A model generated the notes under the pieces. It saw only the letters and a list, made by a program, of their open reading frames with translations. It was not told the DNA's origin and searched no databases. Shown here in pieces: positions 8,984 through 16,044 of a DNA stretch of 64,000 bases. The stretch is from assembly GCA_963677935.2 (NCBI GenBank), contig CAXXEH010000003.1, positions 4,526,001-4,590,000 on the forward strand. Reading direction: 5' to 3'. Position numbers and translations under genes: made by a program. Each line of letters begins with the position of its first letter. Within the stretch, counting starts at the first letter, position 1. Source of the DNA: JAAFHB01 sp963677935 (GTDB lineage Bacteria; Bacteroidota; Bacteroidia; Bacteroidales; Prolixibacteraceae).

Positions 8984-9169
8984 TTAAACATAAATACTCG
9001 TCAGATAGGCAAACAGGCCAAAAGCCTTAAGAAGCCATATGATCAGGGCAATCACAACCACAAGATTAAAGATTCGTTTTATCTGCCTGTCCATTGGAAG
9101 GAACGTATTGATTAGCCAAAGAAGAACACCAACGATAATAATCGCAATTAATATACTAAGTAGTGACAT
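8984..9169 (-). CDS. Thivi_2564-like small membrane protein
   Basis: 61 residues with two membrane helices. SILIAIIIVGVLLWLINTFLP is followed by MDRQIKRIFNLVV and IIWLLKAFG, which fits the Thivi_2564 family (LLWLIN..iPMD..iK.iln.VV) of very small membrane proteins common in stress clusters. It is the first gene after promoter site 3, whose -7 element ends about 25 bp upstream of the ATG. Function unknown. Confidence 0.8.
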   Translation of the reverse strand: MSLLSILIAIIIVGVLLWLINTFLPMDRQIKRIFNLVVVIALIIWLLKAFGLFAYLTSIYV

Positions 9170-9193
9170 AATGAATGATTTATAAGTTATGCT

Positions 9194-9262
9194 TAAAAGT
9201 AATCTGTTTAGGATGGACAGGTGTTACATAACTTTTCCTAAAAGTTACATCATTCCCACATT
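9194..9262 (-). promoter_or_regulatory. Stress-regulon promoter, site 3 (upstream of Thivi_2564-like gene)
   Basis: The element at 9223-9262 reads GTTACATAACT, 10 nt, then GTTACATCATTCCCACATT on the plus strand; half-sites are 21 bp apart. The -7 element TACTTTTA (9201-9194) sits at the same offset as the CTTTG of the other four sites. It is the most divergent -7 of the five (final G replaced by A), but it has the consensus TA start. Confidence 0.72.
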
Positions 9263-9332
9263 TTAAACTTCAGAATATACAATACAAGGGGGTAGGGGAA
9301 AGTCCGGGACCATTCTTTATCCGCCGTTTGCT

Positions 9333-9925
9333 TCACTTCCAGATCTTAAATTTTAACCGGAATTTCTTCGTTTGTATTAAAGTGCGCCAGTCAATAAATA
9401 TAAGTGCGCATACAAGAATCAATCCTAAAATCAAACTACCTATCGACTTCCAGGATAGTGCACCTTCCAAAAGGCTATCTGCATGGTCTGATGCAAATTT
9501 TCCCAAATGAACAGTGATGCTATCACTAATAAACTTCCCGATAAAAAATGCCGGAATGATAAACACAGGTTTTATTTTAGCCATTCCCGCAGCCAGGAAC
9601 AGTGGAGTTGTGGGAAGTGGCAATAAGGAGTATGCTAGTATTACCATCTGCCCTTTCCACCCATTCTCTTTCATCTTTCTCCCCAAAAATTCAACATCTT
9701 CAGTCCTGGAATGTTTAAAAATCTTTCTGCCAGATGCGGGATATACAGTGTCAGGATATATCTCCCCAGAATTGAACCTGCAACACCGATTACAATGACC
9801 AGCCAAATATTAAGTTTGAACATAATCTGCAAGAAGACCATGATTGTAAATGCCGGTGGAAAAGGAAAGGGAACAACATCAAACAAAAATGCACCACCAA
9901 AAATCAGGAGATATTGCCACCACAT
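9333..9925 (-). pseudogene. VTT/DedA-type membrane protein interrupted by a frameshift
   Basis: Two overlapping frames together give one protein. Residues 1-84 (9925 to 9671) read MWWQYLLIFGGAFLFDVVPF and end in LKMLNFWGER-stop. The continuing frame reads VEFLGRKMKENGWKGQMV and carries on through SLLPLPTTPLFLAAGMAKIK and two more helices to 9333. The frames cross at about 9680-9690, in the run TTTTTGGGGAG on the coding strand, so a single inserted or lost base in a homopolymer explains the break. The restored product would be about 195 residues with a VTT (SNARE-associated) core. Sequencing error, true decay and programmed slippage all remain possible. Confidence 0.75.
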
Positions 9926-10005
9926 AGTATTTGACGATTTAAAAACATATTTTGAAATTTGTTTTAGTTAGCACTTTGAATTAATTCGACTATCAGCATC
10001 CCTTA

Positions 10006-10287
10006 TCAGGATGGGAAAAGCTGCATATAAATCAAAGTTACGGCGGCGGCCGACATAAGAATCAACGCGGCCATTCCCAGAATGTTAGCCATGAGAGGAA
10101 AAGTAATAAGTGCAGTCCAAAGGGTTGAAAGTCCATATGCAGCACCCGCCTGCGAATAGGTTGCAATGCCCGATGGATCATCATCACTTGCCCCGGTTAC
10201 AAGCCCCGGACCAAGAATTCTCCATAAACGGGAAAATTTATTTGAAGGTGTGTTTTTTGTTCCTGCGGTTAGTTCTTTCAAAATCAT
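10006..10287 (-). pseudogene. Nramp-type divalent metal transporter remnant with internal deletion
   Basis: 93 residues in one open frame. Residues about 20-65 are the diagnostic Nramp N-terminus (RILGPGLVTGASDDDPSGIA then TYSQAGAAYGLSTLW), including the first helix with the metal-binding DDDPSG. After ALITFPLMA the sequence jumps straight to NILGMAALILMSAAAVTLIY, which looks like the last helix of the family. A functional Nramp needs 10-12 helices and about 400 residues; here about 300 are missing. I infer an in-frame internal deletion, so metal transport is not expected. Confidence 0.75.
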
Positions 10288-10304
10288 TTAGAAAGCCGCC
10301 ACTA

Positions 10305-10526
10305 TTAAGGTTGAATCCTTTTATCAATGGCCATAAATACTACTCCCCCAATAACAAGTACAACACCGACAACCGGTGACCACTTAACAGGATGATTCTT
10401 TTCAGCATTTATTTTAATCGGACCCAAGTCAACCACCTTTTCAGTCGTTTTATAATTGAATCCGGTATATAGGATCATGACTATTCCAATTGCAATAATG
10501 GCAATACCTAAAAAGCGCTTTTGCAT
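10305..10526 (-). CDS. DUF3185-like small membrane protein
   Basis: 73 residues from ATG at 10526. A first helix (KRFLGIAIIAIGIVMILYTG) is followed by a polar loop (residues about 24-48) and a second helix (VVGVVLVIGGVVFMAID) with a short basic end. This is the usual form of DUF3185-type proteins. An upstream ATG at 10604 would add 26 polar residues before the first helix and is less likely. It begins 100 bp upstream of, and in the same direction as, the Nramp remnant. Confidence 0.72.
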   Translation of the reverse strand: MQKRFLGIAIIAIGIVMILYTGFNYKTTEKVVDLGPIKINAEKNHPVKWSPVVGVVLVIGGVVFMAIDKRIQP

Positions 10527-10640
10527 ATTATATTCTTTAGATCCCGTGGGGTGAATTATAAGATTCTGAACTATCGCAATTTTCTTAAATAACCTGTGAG
10601 TCAAATCATCATCAGGCTATTTAAGAAAACAGACAGGGTT

Positions 10641-10796
10641 TTAGAAAGCACTTCTCCCCCGGATAATTCGCATTAAAATTGCAATAATTGCGATTACAAG
10701 GAGGATATGGATCAGTCCCCCTATGCTATAGCCAACAAAACCAATTAGCCAGGCGATAATCAAAATAACAGCTACCAGGTATAGTAAATTTCCCAT
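10641..10796 (-). CDS. lmo0937-like 51-aa membrane protein
   Basis: A short frame from ATG at 10796 to TAA at 10641 encodes MGNLLYLVAVILIIAWLIGF, then VGYSIGGLIHILLVIAII and a basic end IRGRSAF. The order of a first helix, GYS.GGLIH and a second helix with a terminal RI.RG.. is the lmo0937 family signature. The gene is easily missed because of its size. It lies 73 bp after the Gly/Arg-rich exported gene and may be read through from stress promoter site 4. Confidence 0.85.
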   Translation of the reverse strand: MGNLLYLVAVILIIAWLIGFVGYSIGGLIHILLVIAIIAILMRIIRGRSAF

Positions 10797-10869
10797 GATA
10801 AAAAATTTTAGATAATTTAGAGATACAAATATATTTTTTGCAGTTCCTGGGATTGAGGATTCTTAATGT

Positions 10870-11247
10870 TTAGAGCAAAATGATGATTAACAAAAGGATG
10901 AGCAATCCGCCACCCCCCATAACAAATACTGCACCTCCACCATGCCGACCATCATAATTTCTTCCTCCACGTCCGTCATGACCTCTTCTGCCACGTCCAT
11001 CCTGATCACTTTTTATGGCACGCACTTCATTGCGCAACTCTTTCTTTTCCGTACGGCTCAGTGTAGATAGGTCCATCGCTTTGATCTTTTCCAATCTGGC
11101 AAGCTGTGTGGCGCCAACATCAGTTGTTTGAACAGTTTCAGGGGCAACCACCGTTACTGTTTTTGCTGCAGCTGCAGCTTTAACAGGTGTGGGTATAATT
11201 GACAACAACATGATCGTCGCAATAATACAAAATGTTAATTTTTTCAT
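10870..11247 (-). CDS. Exported Gly/Arg-rich protein with C-terminal hydrophobic helix
   Basis: 125 residues from ATG at 11247. The signal peptide is MKKLTFCIIATIMLLSIIPT, with likely cleavage after VKA. A helical segment (about 45-75; LARLEKIKAMDLSTLSRTEK) follows, then a Gly/Arg/Asp-rich low-complexity stretch (GRGRRGHDGRGGRNYDGRHG) and a terminal membrane helix ending IIILL with almost no cytoplasmic tail. An in-frame ATG at 11400 lies upstream of the predicted promoter and is rejected. The protein is predicted to be anchored in the inner membrane with its polar region outside. Its promoter has stress-element site 4. Confidence 0.75.
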   Translation of the reverse strand: MKKLTFCIIATIMLLSIIPTPVKAAAAAKTVTVVAPETVQTTDVGATQLARLEKIKAMDLSTLSRTEKKELRNEVRAIKSDQDGRGRRGHDGRGGRNYDGRHGGGAVFVMGGGGLLILLLIIILL

Positions 11248-11282
11248 TTTTAATAATTTGTTTGTGTATAAATATTCTAAAG

Positions 11283-11351
11283 CAAAGATCACCTCATCAC
11301 GTCCATAAAACATTACAGAATTCTGATAATTAGTTACATTATTCACACATC
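11283..11351 (-). promoter_or_regulatory. Stress-regulon promoter, site 4 (upstream of Gly/Arg-rich exported gene)
   Basis: The element at 11312-11351 reads ATTACAGAATT, 10 nt, then GTTACATTATTCACACATC on the plus strand; half-sites are 21 bp apart. The CTTTG core is at 11287-11283 (context TGATCTTTG), exactly 24 nt from the element. The ATG at 11247 is 35 bp downstream. Confidence 0.8.
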
Positions 11352-11385
11352 CATTTGATAAAATCATTGACTTGCTTAAAACAGG

Positions 11386-11415
11386 AAGAGCGTCATCCAA
11401 ACAGATAACGCTCTT
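11386..11415 (-). terminator. Possible terminator hairpin after the receiver gene
   Basis: AAGAGCGT (11386-11393) and ACGCTCTT (11408-11415) form an 8-bp stem with a 14-nt loop, about 40 bp after the stop of the receiver gene at 11453. On the minus strand the stem is followed by CCTGTTTTAA, a weak U-tract. It would separate the regulator operon from the site 4 promoter. Confidence 0.45.
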
Positions 11416-11452
11416 TCTTTCCTTCGAAGAGGAAGGAATTGTCTTTTTCGCC

Positions 11453-11887
11453 TTACATCCGATCCATATACCAGCTTAACTCCTTTTCCAATTTTTTATA
11501 CCCAAAAATGGTTGTTATCGTTTTTTGCAGGCGTACAAAAGCTGTTTCGCTTTTTACCACATAATCTGATGCTTTGTGGTGCATACAGTCAATAGCCACG
11601 TCAATTTTATCCTGAGAGGAGAGCATTATGACAGGAATATCTGCATCAAAAGCTTTTATTTTATCCAGTGACTCGATTCCGTTCATCGCACTTTTATCAA
11701 CACCGTCGAGGTAATAATCCAAAATGATCACATCGGGGTCATGTGACAAATTTGCTAAGCAAAGCTCCCCTGTAGCAAATGTCTCAATGGTGAAATCGGC
11801 ATGCTGGAGAAATTCAATTTCCAACAGTTTTAAATACATCGCATCATCATCTACAAGAAATAGTTTTATCTTTTTTTCGTTGATCAT
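11453..11887 (-). CDS. Stand-alone response regulator receiver protein (CheY-like)
   Basis: 144 residues: one receiver domain, with LVDDDAMYLKLLEIEF at the N-terminus, the phospho-acceptor Asp57 in VIILDYYLDG, Ser in VIMLSSQD and Lys in DYVVKSETAF. A short C-terminal helix follows, with no DNA-binding or enzymatic output domain. Its start codon overlaps the stop of the upstream hybrid kinase by one base, so the two are translationally coupled. It probably takes phosphate from the kinase Hpt domain or acts as a phosphate sink. The next partner is not visible. Confidence 0.9.
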   Translation of the reverse strand: MINEKKIKLFLVDDDAMYLKLLEIEFLQHADFTIETFATGELCLANLSHDPDVIILDYYLDGVDKSAMNGIESLDKIKAFDADIPVIMLSSQDKIDVAIDCMHHKASDYVVKSETAFVRLQKTITTIFGYKKLEKELSWYMDRM

Positions 11888-14800
11888 TACTTCGCATTTT
11901 TAAATACATTCAACTCAACTTCCAATTCCAGGCAGGCATGTTCACATACATTTTCGATCTCAAGCACCATATCGGATATCCCTTCAGACTGCTGCTGATT
12001 TTTTGCATACTCCTGAATTTTTTTGGCCATATCTTCAAAATCGGAACTAATTCCTACTATTGCAAATGAAGGGATCATTTTATGCACCGCAGCGTAGAGC
12101 GAAATCCAGTCTTTTTCCTTCCAGCTCTGTTTCATTGCACTAATTAATGGAGGAGTCTGAACCAGATAAAGCGAAATCATTTCCATCATTAGTACCGGAT
12201 TCGCTTTTGTACGGCAGATTAAATAATTCAAATCGGTGTATTTTATAGCCTGAACGTCAATCTCCTTACTTTCAACAGTAATATTGGACTTTCTAACCGA
12301 CCCAATAATTTTATTGTATAATATTTTTTCATCCACTGGCTTCGCAATATAATCATCCATACCAACAGCTTTACATTTAGCCAAATCCATTGTCGTTACA
12401 TCGGCAGTGAGCGCGATGATTGGGATGTTGGAATGCAAGGTGTTCCGTATGTAAGCTGTGGCTTCAAAACCATTCATTTCGGGCATCTGCAGGTCCATCA
12501 GTATAACATCGAATGAGCCGATTTTCAGTTTTTCGATAGCCACTAAACCGTTGGAGGCAATCACGCAACCAAATCCAAATTCATCGAGTAATGTTTTCAT
12601 CAGTAATTGATTGAGGGCTATATCTTCGACAACCAATACACTTATATTACTAATTTCGGTATCCAATTCGAGTTCTTCCATATCAGATTCCACATTGGCT
12701 TTGGTTTTTTGAAAGGTTAAGATAAAACCGAAGGTGGAACCCAAGTCAATTTTACTGTTTACGCTGATGGTTCCATCCTGTGCCTCCACCAATTGTTTGA
12801 CAATGGCAAGCCCTAAACCTGTTCCGCCATAAAGCCTTGATGTACCACTTGAAGCCTGCTGAAAGTTGTCAAATATCTTTCCAAGTTTAGTTTCTGATAT
12901 TCCAATTCCAGTGTCTTTAACTTCAAATCCGATGGTAGCGCTATTTTCATCCTCACTCAACAAACTTACACCTACCGTTATTTTTCCGTTGTTGGTAAAC
13001 TTAACTGCATTACTCACCAGGTTTAATATGATCTGGTGCAAACGAACCGGGTCGCCCAGCAATACCGATGGAATATTTTCGTCATAGACTCTGACCAATT
13101 CGAGATTTTTCTCGTGAATTTTTGGTTCAAACAGATGGAGCATCGCTGAAATAGATAATGCCATTTTAAACGGTGTATGCTCAAATATCATTTTACCCGC
13201 GTCAACTTTTGCCAGATCCAGAATATCATTGATAAGGACAATTAGGGCATCGCCACTCATTTTAATGGCTTGCAGGTACTCCTTTTGTTTGGCAGTAGTA
13301 TCGGTTTTTAATAACACTTTTGTAAATCCGATAATCGCATTCATCGGTGTGCGGATTTCGTGACTCATGTTCGATAAAAACTGTTGTTTTGCCTTCACTG
13401 CTGTTTCAGCGACCATTGTGGCACTTTCGGCCTTAATTTTTGCCTCTTCAGCAATTGCTACCGCCATCTCTGCAAATACGATTGCCTCCATCAACTCATT
13501 GGCAATCCTTTTCTGATCGGTGATATCTCTTGCAACGATTACAACACCCAACACATTACCTTTGCCATCTTTGTATACCGAGCCATTGCACAATACATCT
13601 ATCAGATTTCCATCGGTAATGGTAAGCGGAAAATCGACGATAAATTCCTTGTCAAATGCCTGCTGATATGCCTGCTTTGCCTTGTCAGGTTCAGTAAAAT
13701 AATTAAAAAAATCTGTTCCGATTAATTGTTTACGTGTAAAACCCGTTACCTTAACCGTCGCCTCATTCATATCGGTAATTTTCCCTTCCAGGCTAACTGT
13801 AAATAACGGATCACGGCTCGCTTCAATTAAACTCAGTGAGTACTGAGATGCCAGTTTCAGAGAATCGCTGATCGCTTCAAGTTCAACATTCGCAATCTCC
13901 CATTTCTCCTTTTCTCTGATTTGATAGATAAGCTCCCTGTCGGCCACAATTAACTCGGCAGCACGTTTCTCTTTCTCACTGTTTTGAAAAGCTAATTCCT
14001 TATTGGCTATACCTAACTCTACTGCCCGCTTCTCCTTTTCATTGTTTTGAAAGAGAAGCTCTTCGTTAGCAATAACTAACTCAGCAGCACGCTGCTCCTT
14101 TTCGTCGTTTTGAAAGATAAGCTCTTTATTGGCAATAATTAACTCCGCTGCCCGTTTTTCCTTTACGGTATTCTGAAAGGCAAGCTCCTGGTTGGCAATA
14201 AGTAATTCTGCTGCCCGTTTCTCCTTTTCATCATTTTGAAAAGCAAGTTCATGGTTGACGGTGCTTAACTCTTTTGCCCATTTCTGCTCTGCAATATCCC
14301 TGGCCACAACCACCGCTCCAAGTACTCTTCCGCGATCATCCTTATAAACCGATCCATTAAACAATACCTCGGTTAACTTACCGTTTTTATGCCGCAAGGT
14401 CAGCGGGAAATCAGCTACCGATCCATTTGCAAACACCTGTCTATAAATTTCTGCTGCCTGCTGGGGTTCAGTAAAGTAGTCGTGAAAGTCAGTACCAATA
14501 AGCTCCTCCCTGGTCACACCTGTAATATTCGCCAGTGCATGGTTCATATCGGTAATCTTGCCGGTCTTATTGATCGTCACCAACGGATCAAGACTTGCTT
14601 CAATAAGGCTCAGCGAGTAATTGGAAATTAATTGCAATGATGAGGTATAAGCTTTTGATTCTTTTTCTCTGGCTTTCAGATTTCTAAGGATGATGATCAG
14701 AAGTAAAAAGACTATAATAATAAAGATAAAAAGCAGTAAGAATATTAATTCGGAATATTGATTGTTGGTTTCGATTTGTCCTTTTCTAAGACTCAGTAAA

Positions 14801-15324
14801 CTAAATTCCATTGAATTAAATCTGCCATTTACCAGTCTTATTTTATCTGTAAGAATTTTTCCCCTTAATATGGTGTTTTCTTCATCTAATCTGGAAAATC
14901 TGTTCTGCCTCTTCGATTCAATCAGACCACCTAACAAAACCAATCTTTCATCCACAAGCTTCTTCAAAGTATCGATTCGTAATAGCTGAGGAGGATTGTC
15001 TCTGGTCAGTTTTGTCAATATTGAAAGATTACTGTTTATCCTGCCTATTGCAATCTTTATCGGTTCCAGAAAGGCAACATCACCAGTTAATACATAACCT
15101 CGTGAGCCGGCTTCAATATCAAGCAGATCCAGGAATACATTACCATTGGTTCGAAGGACTTCCTGCGTATGTTCAACTAAATCGCCCGCTAATTTCACCC
15201 TATCGGCATTTGAATAGAAAAATACCGATACGGATAAAAATGCAATTGCGAAAAGGAAATAGAAAAGATTTATTTTTTTTTCCAGAAAAAATTTCATACG
15301 TATATAATTACTATATTTCTTCAA
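11887..15324 (-). CDS. Hybrid sensor histidine kinase (CHASE3-PAS-coiled coil-PAS-HisKA-HATPase-REC-Hpt)
   Basis: 1145 residues. Domains in order: membrane helix (about 18-37); periplasmic CHASE3-like helical domain (about 42-185, with LLDIEAGSRGYVLTGD); second membrane helix (193-214); PAS (about 235-348); five full 21-residue heptad repeats (351-475); PAS (about 490-605); HisKA with His655 in SNMSHEIRTPMN; HATPase (NLVSNAVKFTNNG, DTGIGIS, GGTGLGLAI); receiver with Asp944 in ILMDLQMP; Hpt with His1081 in AAVHKMIPS. All phosphorelay residues are present. The start may instead be Met10 (15297); the longer start overlaps the AraC gene by 14 bp. It belongs to the AraC-kinase-receiver operon under promoter site 5. 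Confidence 0.93.
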   Translation of the reverse strand: MKKYSNYIRMKFFLEKKINLFYFLFAIAFLSVSVFFYSNADRVKLAGDLVEHTQEVLRTNGNVFLDLLDIEAGSRGYVLTGDVAFLEPIKIAIGRINSNLSILTKLTRDNPPQLLRIDTLKKLVDERLVLLGGLIESKRQNRFSRLDEENTILRGKILTDKIRLVNGRFNSMEFSLLSLRKGQIETNNQYSELIFLLLFIFIIIVFLLLIIILRNLKAREKESKAYTSSLQLISNYSLSLIEASLDPLVTINKTGKITDMNHALANITGVTREELIGTDFHDYFTEPQQAAEIYRQVFANGSVADFPLTLRHKNGKLTEVLFNGSVYKDDRGRVLGAVVVARDIAEQKWAKELSTVNHELAFQNDEKEKRAAELLIANQELAFQNTVKEKRAAELIIANKELIFQNDEKEQRAAELVIANEELLFQNNEKEKRAVELGIANKELAFQNSEKEKRAAELIVADRELIYQIREKEKWEIANVELEAISDSLKLASQYSLSLIEASRDPLFTVSLEGKITDMNEATVKVTGFTRKQLIGTDFFNYFTEPDKAKQAYQQAFDKEFIVDFPLTITDGNLIDVLCNGSVYKDGKGNVLGVVIVARDITDQKRIANELMEAIVFAEMAVAIAEEAKIKAESATMVAETAVKAKQQFLSNMSHEIRTPMNAIIGFTKVLLKTDTTAKQKEYLQAIKMSGDALIVLINDILDLAKVDAGKMIFEHTPFKMALSISAMLHLFEPKIHEKNLELVRVYDENIPSVLLGDPVRLHQIILNLVSNAVKFTNNGKITVGVSLLSEDENSATIGFEVKDTGIGISETKLGKIFDNFQQASSGTSRLYGGTGLGLAIVKQLVEAQDGTISVNSKIDLGSTFGFILTFQKTKANVESDMEELELDTEISNISVLVVEDIALNQLLMKTLLDEFGFGCVIASNGLVAIEKLKIGSFDVILMDLQMPEMNGFEATAYIRNTLHSNIPIIALTADVTTMDLAKCKAVGMDDYIAKPVDEKILYNKIIGSVRKSNITVESKEIDVQAIKYTDLNYLICRTKANPVLMMEMISLYLVQTPPLISAMKQSWKEKDWISLYAAVHKMIPSFAIVGISSDFEDMAKKIQEYAKNQQQSEGISDMVLEIENVCEHACLELEVELNVFKNAK
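13900..14274 (-). repeat. 63-bp tandem repeat encoding 21-residue heptad units between two PAS domains
   Basis: Within the hybrid kinase, residues about 351-475 repeat a unit of the form EKEKRAAELxIANxELxFQN(D). There are five full copies, plus partial ones at each end (KELSTVNHELAFQND and EKEKWEIANVELEAIS). Twenty-one residues is three heptads, so units can be added or lost without breaking the coiled-coil phase. This is a long signalling helix that sets the distance between the PAS sensors. Confidence 0.88.
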
Positions 15325-15871
15325 TGGGACTTCGCCTTTTTTCTTTTAGTTGTTTAAAATGAGAAGGTGAAAGTCCTGTAACTTTTTTAAATTGATTGGA
15401 AAGATGGGCAACACTGCTGTAATTCATCTTCCAGGCAATTTCCGTAATATTTAGTTCTCCGTAAATGATTAACTCCTTTATCCTCTCAATTTTATGGGAG
15501 ATAATGAATTGTTCAATCGTTGTTCCCTGGACTTCAGAGAATAAATTTGCCAGATAGGTATAATCGTGATTCAATTTTTCACTTAAAAATTCTGAAAAAT
15601 TAACTTTCATCAATTCATTGGTATAATGAACCATTTCGACAATTGCGTTTTTGATTTTTTCTATCAGCACAGCCCGCTTGTCGTCCATGAGTTCAAGACC
15701 GGAGTCAAGAAGTGCAATTTTAAGTTGCTCCCGTTGTTCGGAGGAGAGGGTTTCCATAACCTCCACCTCGCCTAAATCGACTACGATAAAATGGAGTCCC
15801 AGACTTTTTAAAGCCTCTTTAACCGCCATTTTACAGCGGGCGCTCACCATGTATTTTATATATAATTTCAA
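15311..15871 (-). CDS. AraC-family transcriptional regulator with N-terminal HMA-like segment
   Basis: 186 residues. The C-terminal part (about 85-180) is an AraC helix-turn-helix pair, with NITEIAWKMNYSSVAHLSNQ and FKKVTGLSPSHFKQLKEK. The N-terminal part (about 1-80) has YMVSARCKMAVKEALKSLGL and then a beta strand VVDLGEVEV, which looks like the small ferredoxin-like (heavy-metal-associated) fold seen in short bacteroidete AraC proteins, with one Cys in place of CxxC. The start may be Met1 or Met8 (15850). It overlaps the kinase gene and its own promoter carries the 40-bp element, so it is the best candidate for the factor that binds all five sites. Confidence 0.88.
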   Translation of the reverse strand: MKLYIKYMVSARCKMAVKEALKSLGLHFIVVDLGEVEVMETLSSEQREQLKIALLDSGLELMDDKRAVLIEKIKNAIVEMVHYTNELMKVNFSEFLSEKLNHDYTYLANLFSEVQGTTIEQFIISHKIERIKELIIYGELNITEIAWKMNYSSVAHLSNQFKKVTGLSPSHFKQLKEKRRSPIEEI

Positions 15872-15901
15872 TTATACTAATTTTTTAGAACCATGATGGA
15901 A

Positions 15902-15970
15902 CAAAGGTGCAGTAATTAAACTACAAATAAGTTATATAACTTAATAAATAAGTTACATAATTCACACATT
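15902..15970 (-). promoter_or_regulatory. Stress-regulon promoter, site 5 (upstream of the AraC-kinase-receiver operon)
   Basis: The element at 15931-15970 reads GTTATATAACT, 10 nt, then GTTACATAATTCACACATT on the plus strand; half-sites are 21 bp apart. The CTTTG core is at 15906-15902 (context GCACCTTTG), exactly 24 nt from the element. Its place upstream of a regulator operon implies autoregulation. Confidence 0.8.
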
Positions 15971-15983
15971 TTCAGAAAATAAA

Positions 15984-16013
15984 ATCCTCCCTGTCTATTC
16001 AAACAGAGAGGAT
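15984..16013 (-). terminator. Terminator after the Gfo/Idh gene
   Basis: ATCCTCCCTGT and ACAGAGAGGAT form an 11-bp stem (one mismatch) with an 8-nt loop. On the minus strand it is followed by TTTTATTTT. It lies 31 bp after the stop of the gene at 16045 and just before stress site 5, so it insulates the sugar locus from the regulator operon. Confidence 0.75.
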
Positions 16014-16044
16014 AAAAAATATAATAAAATTGATTCAAATTCGA

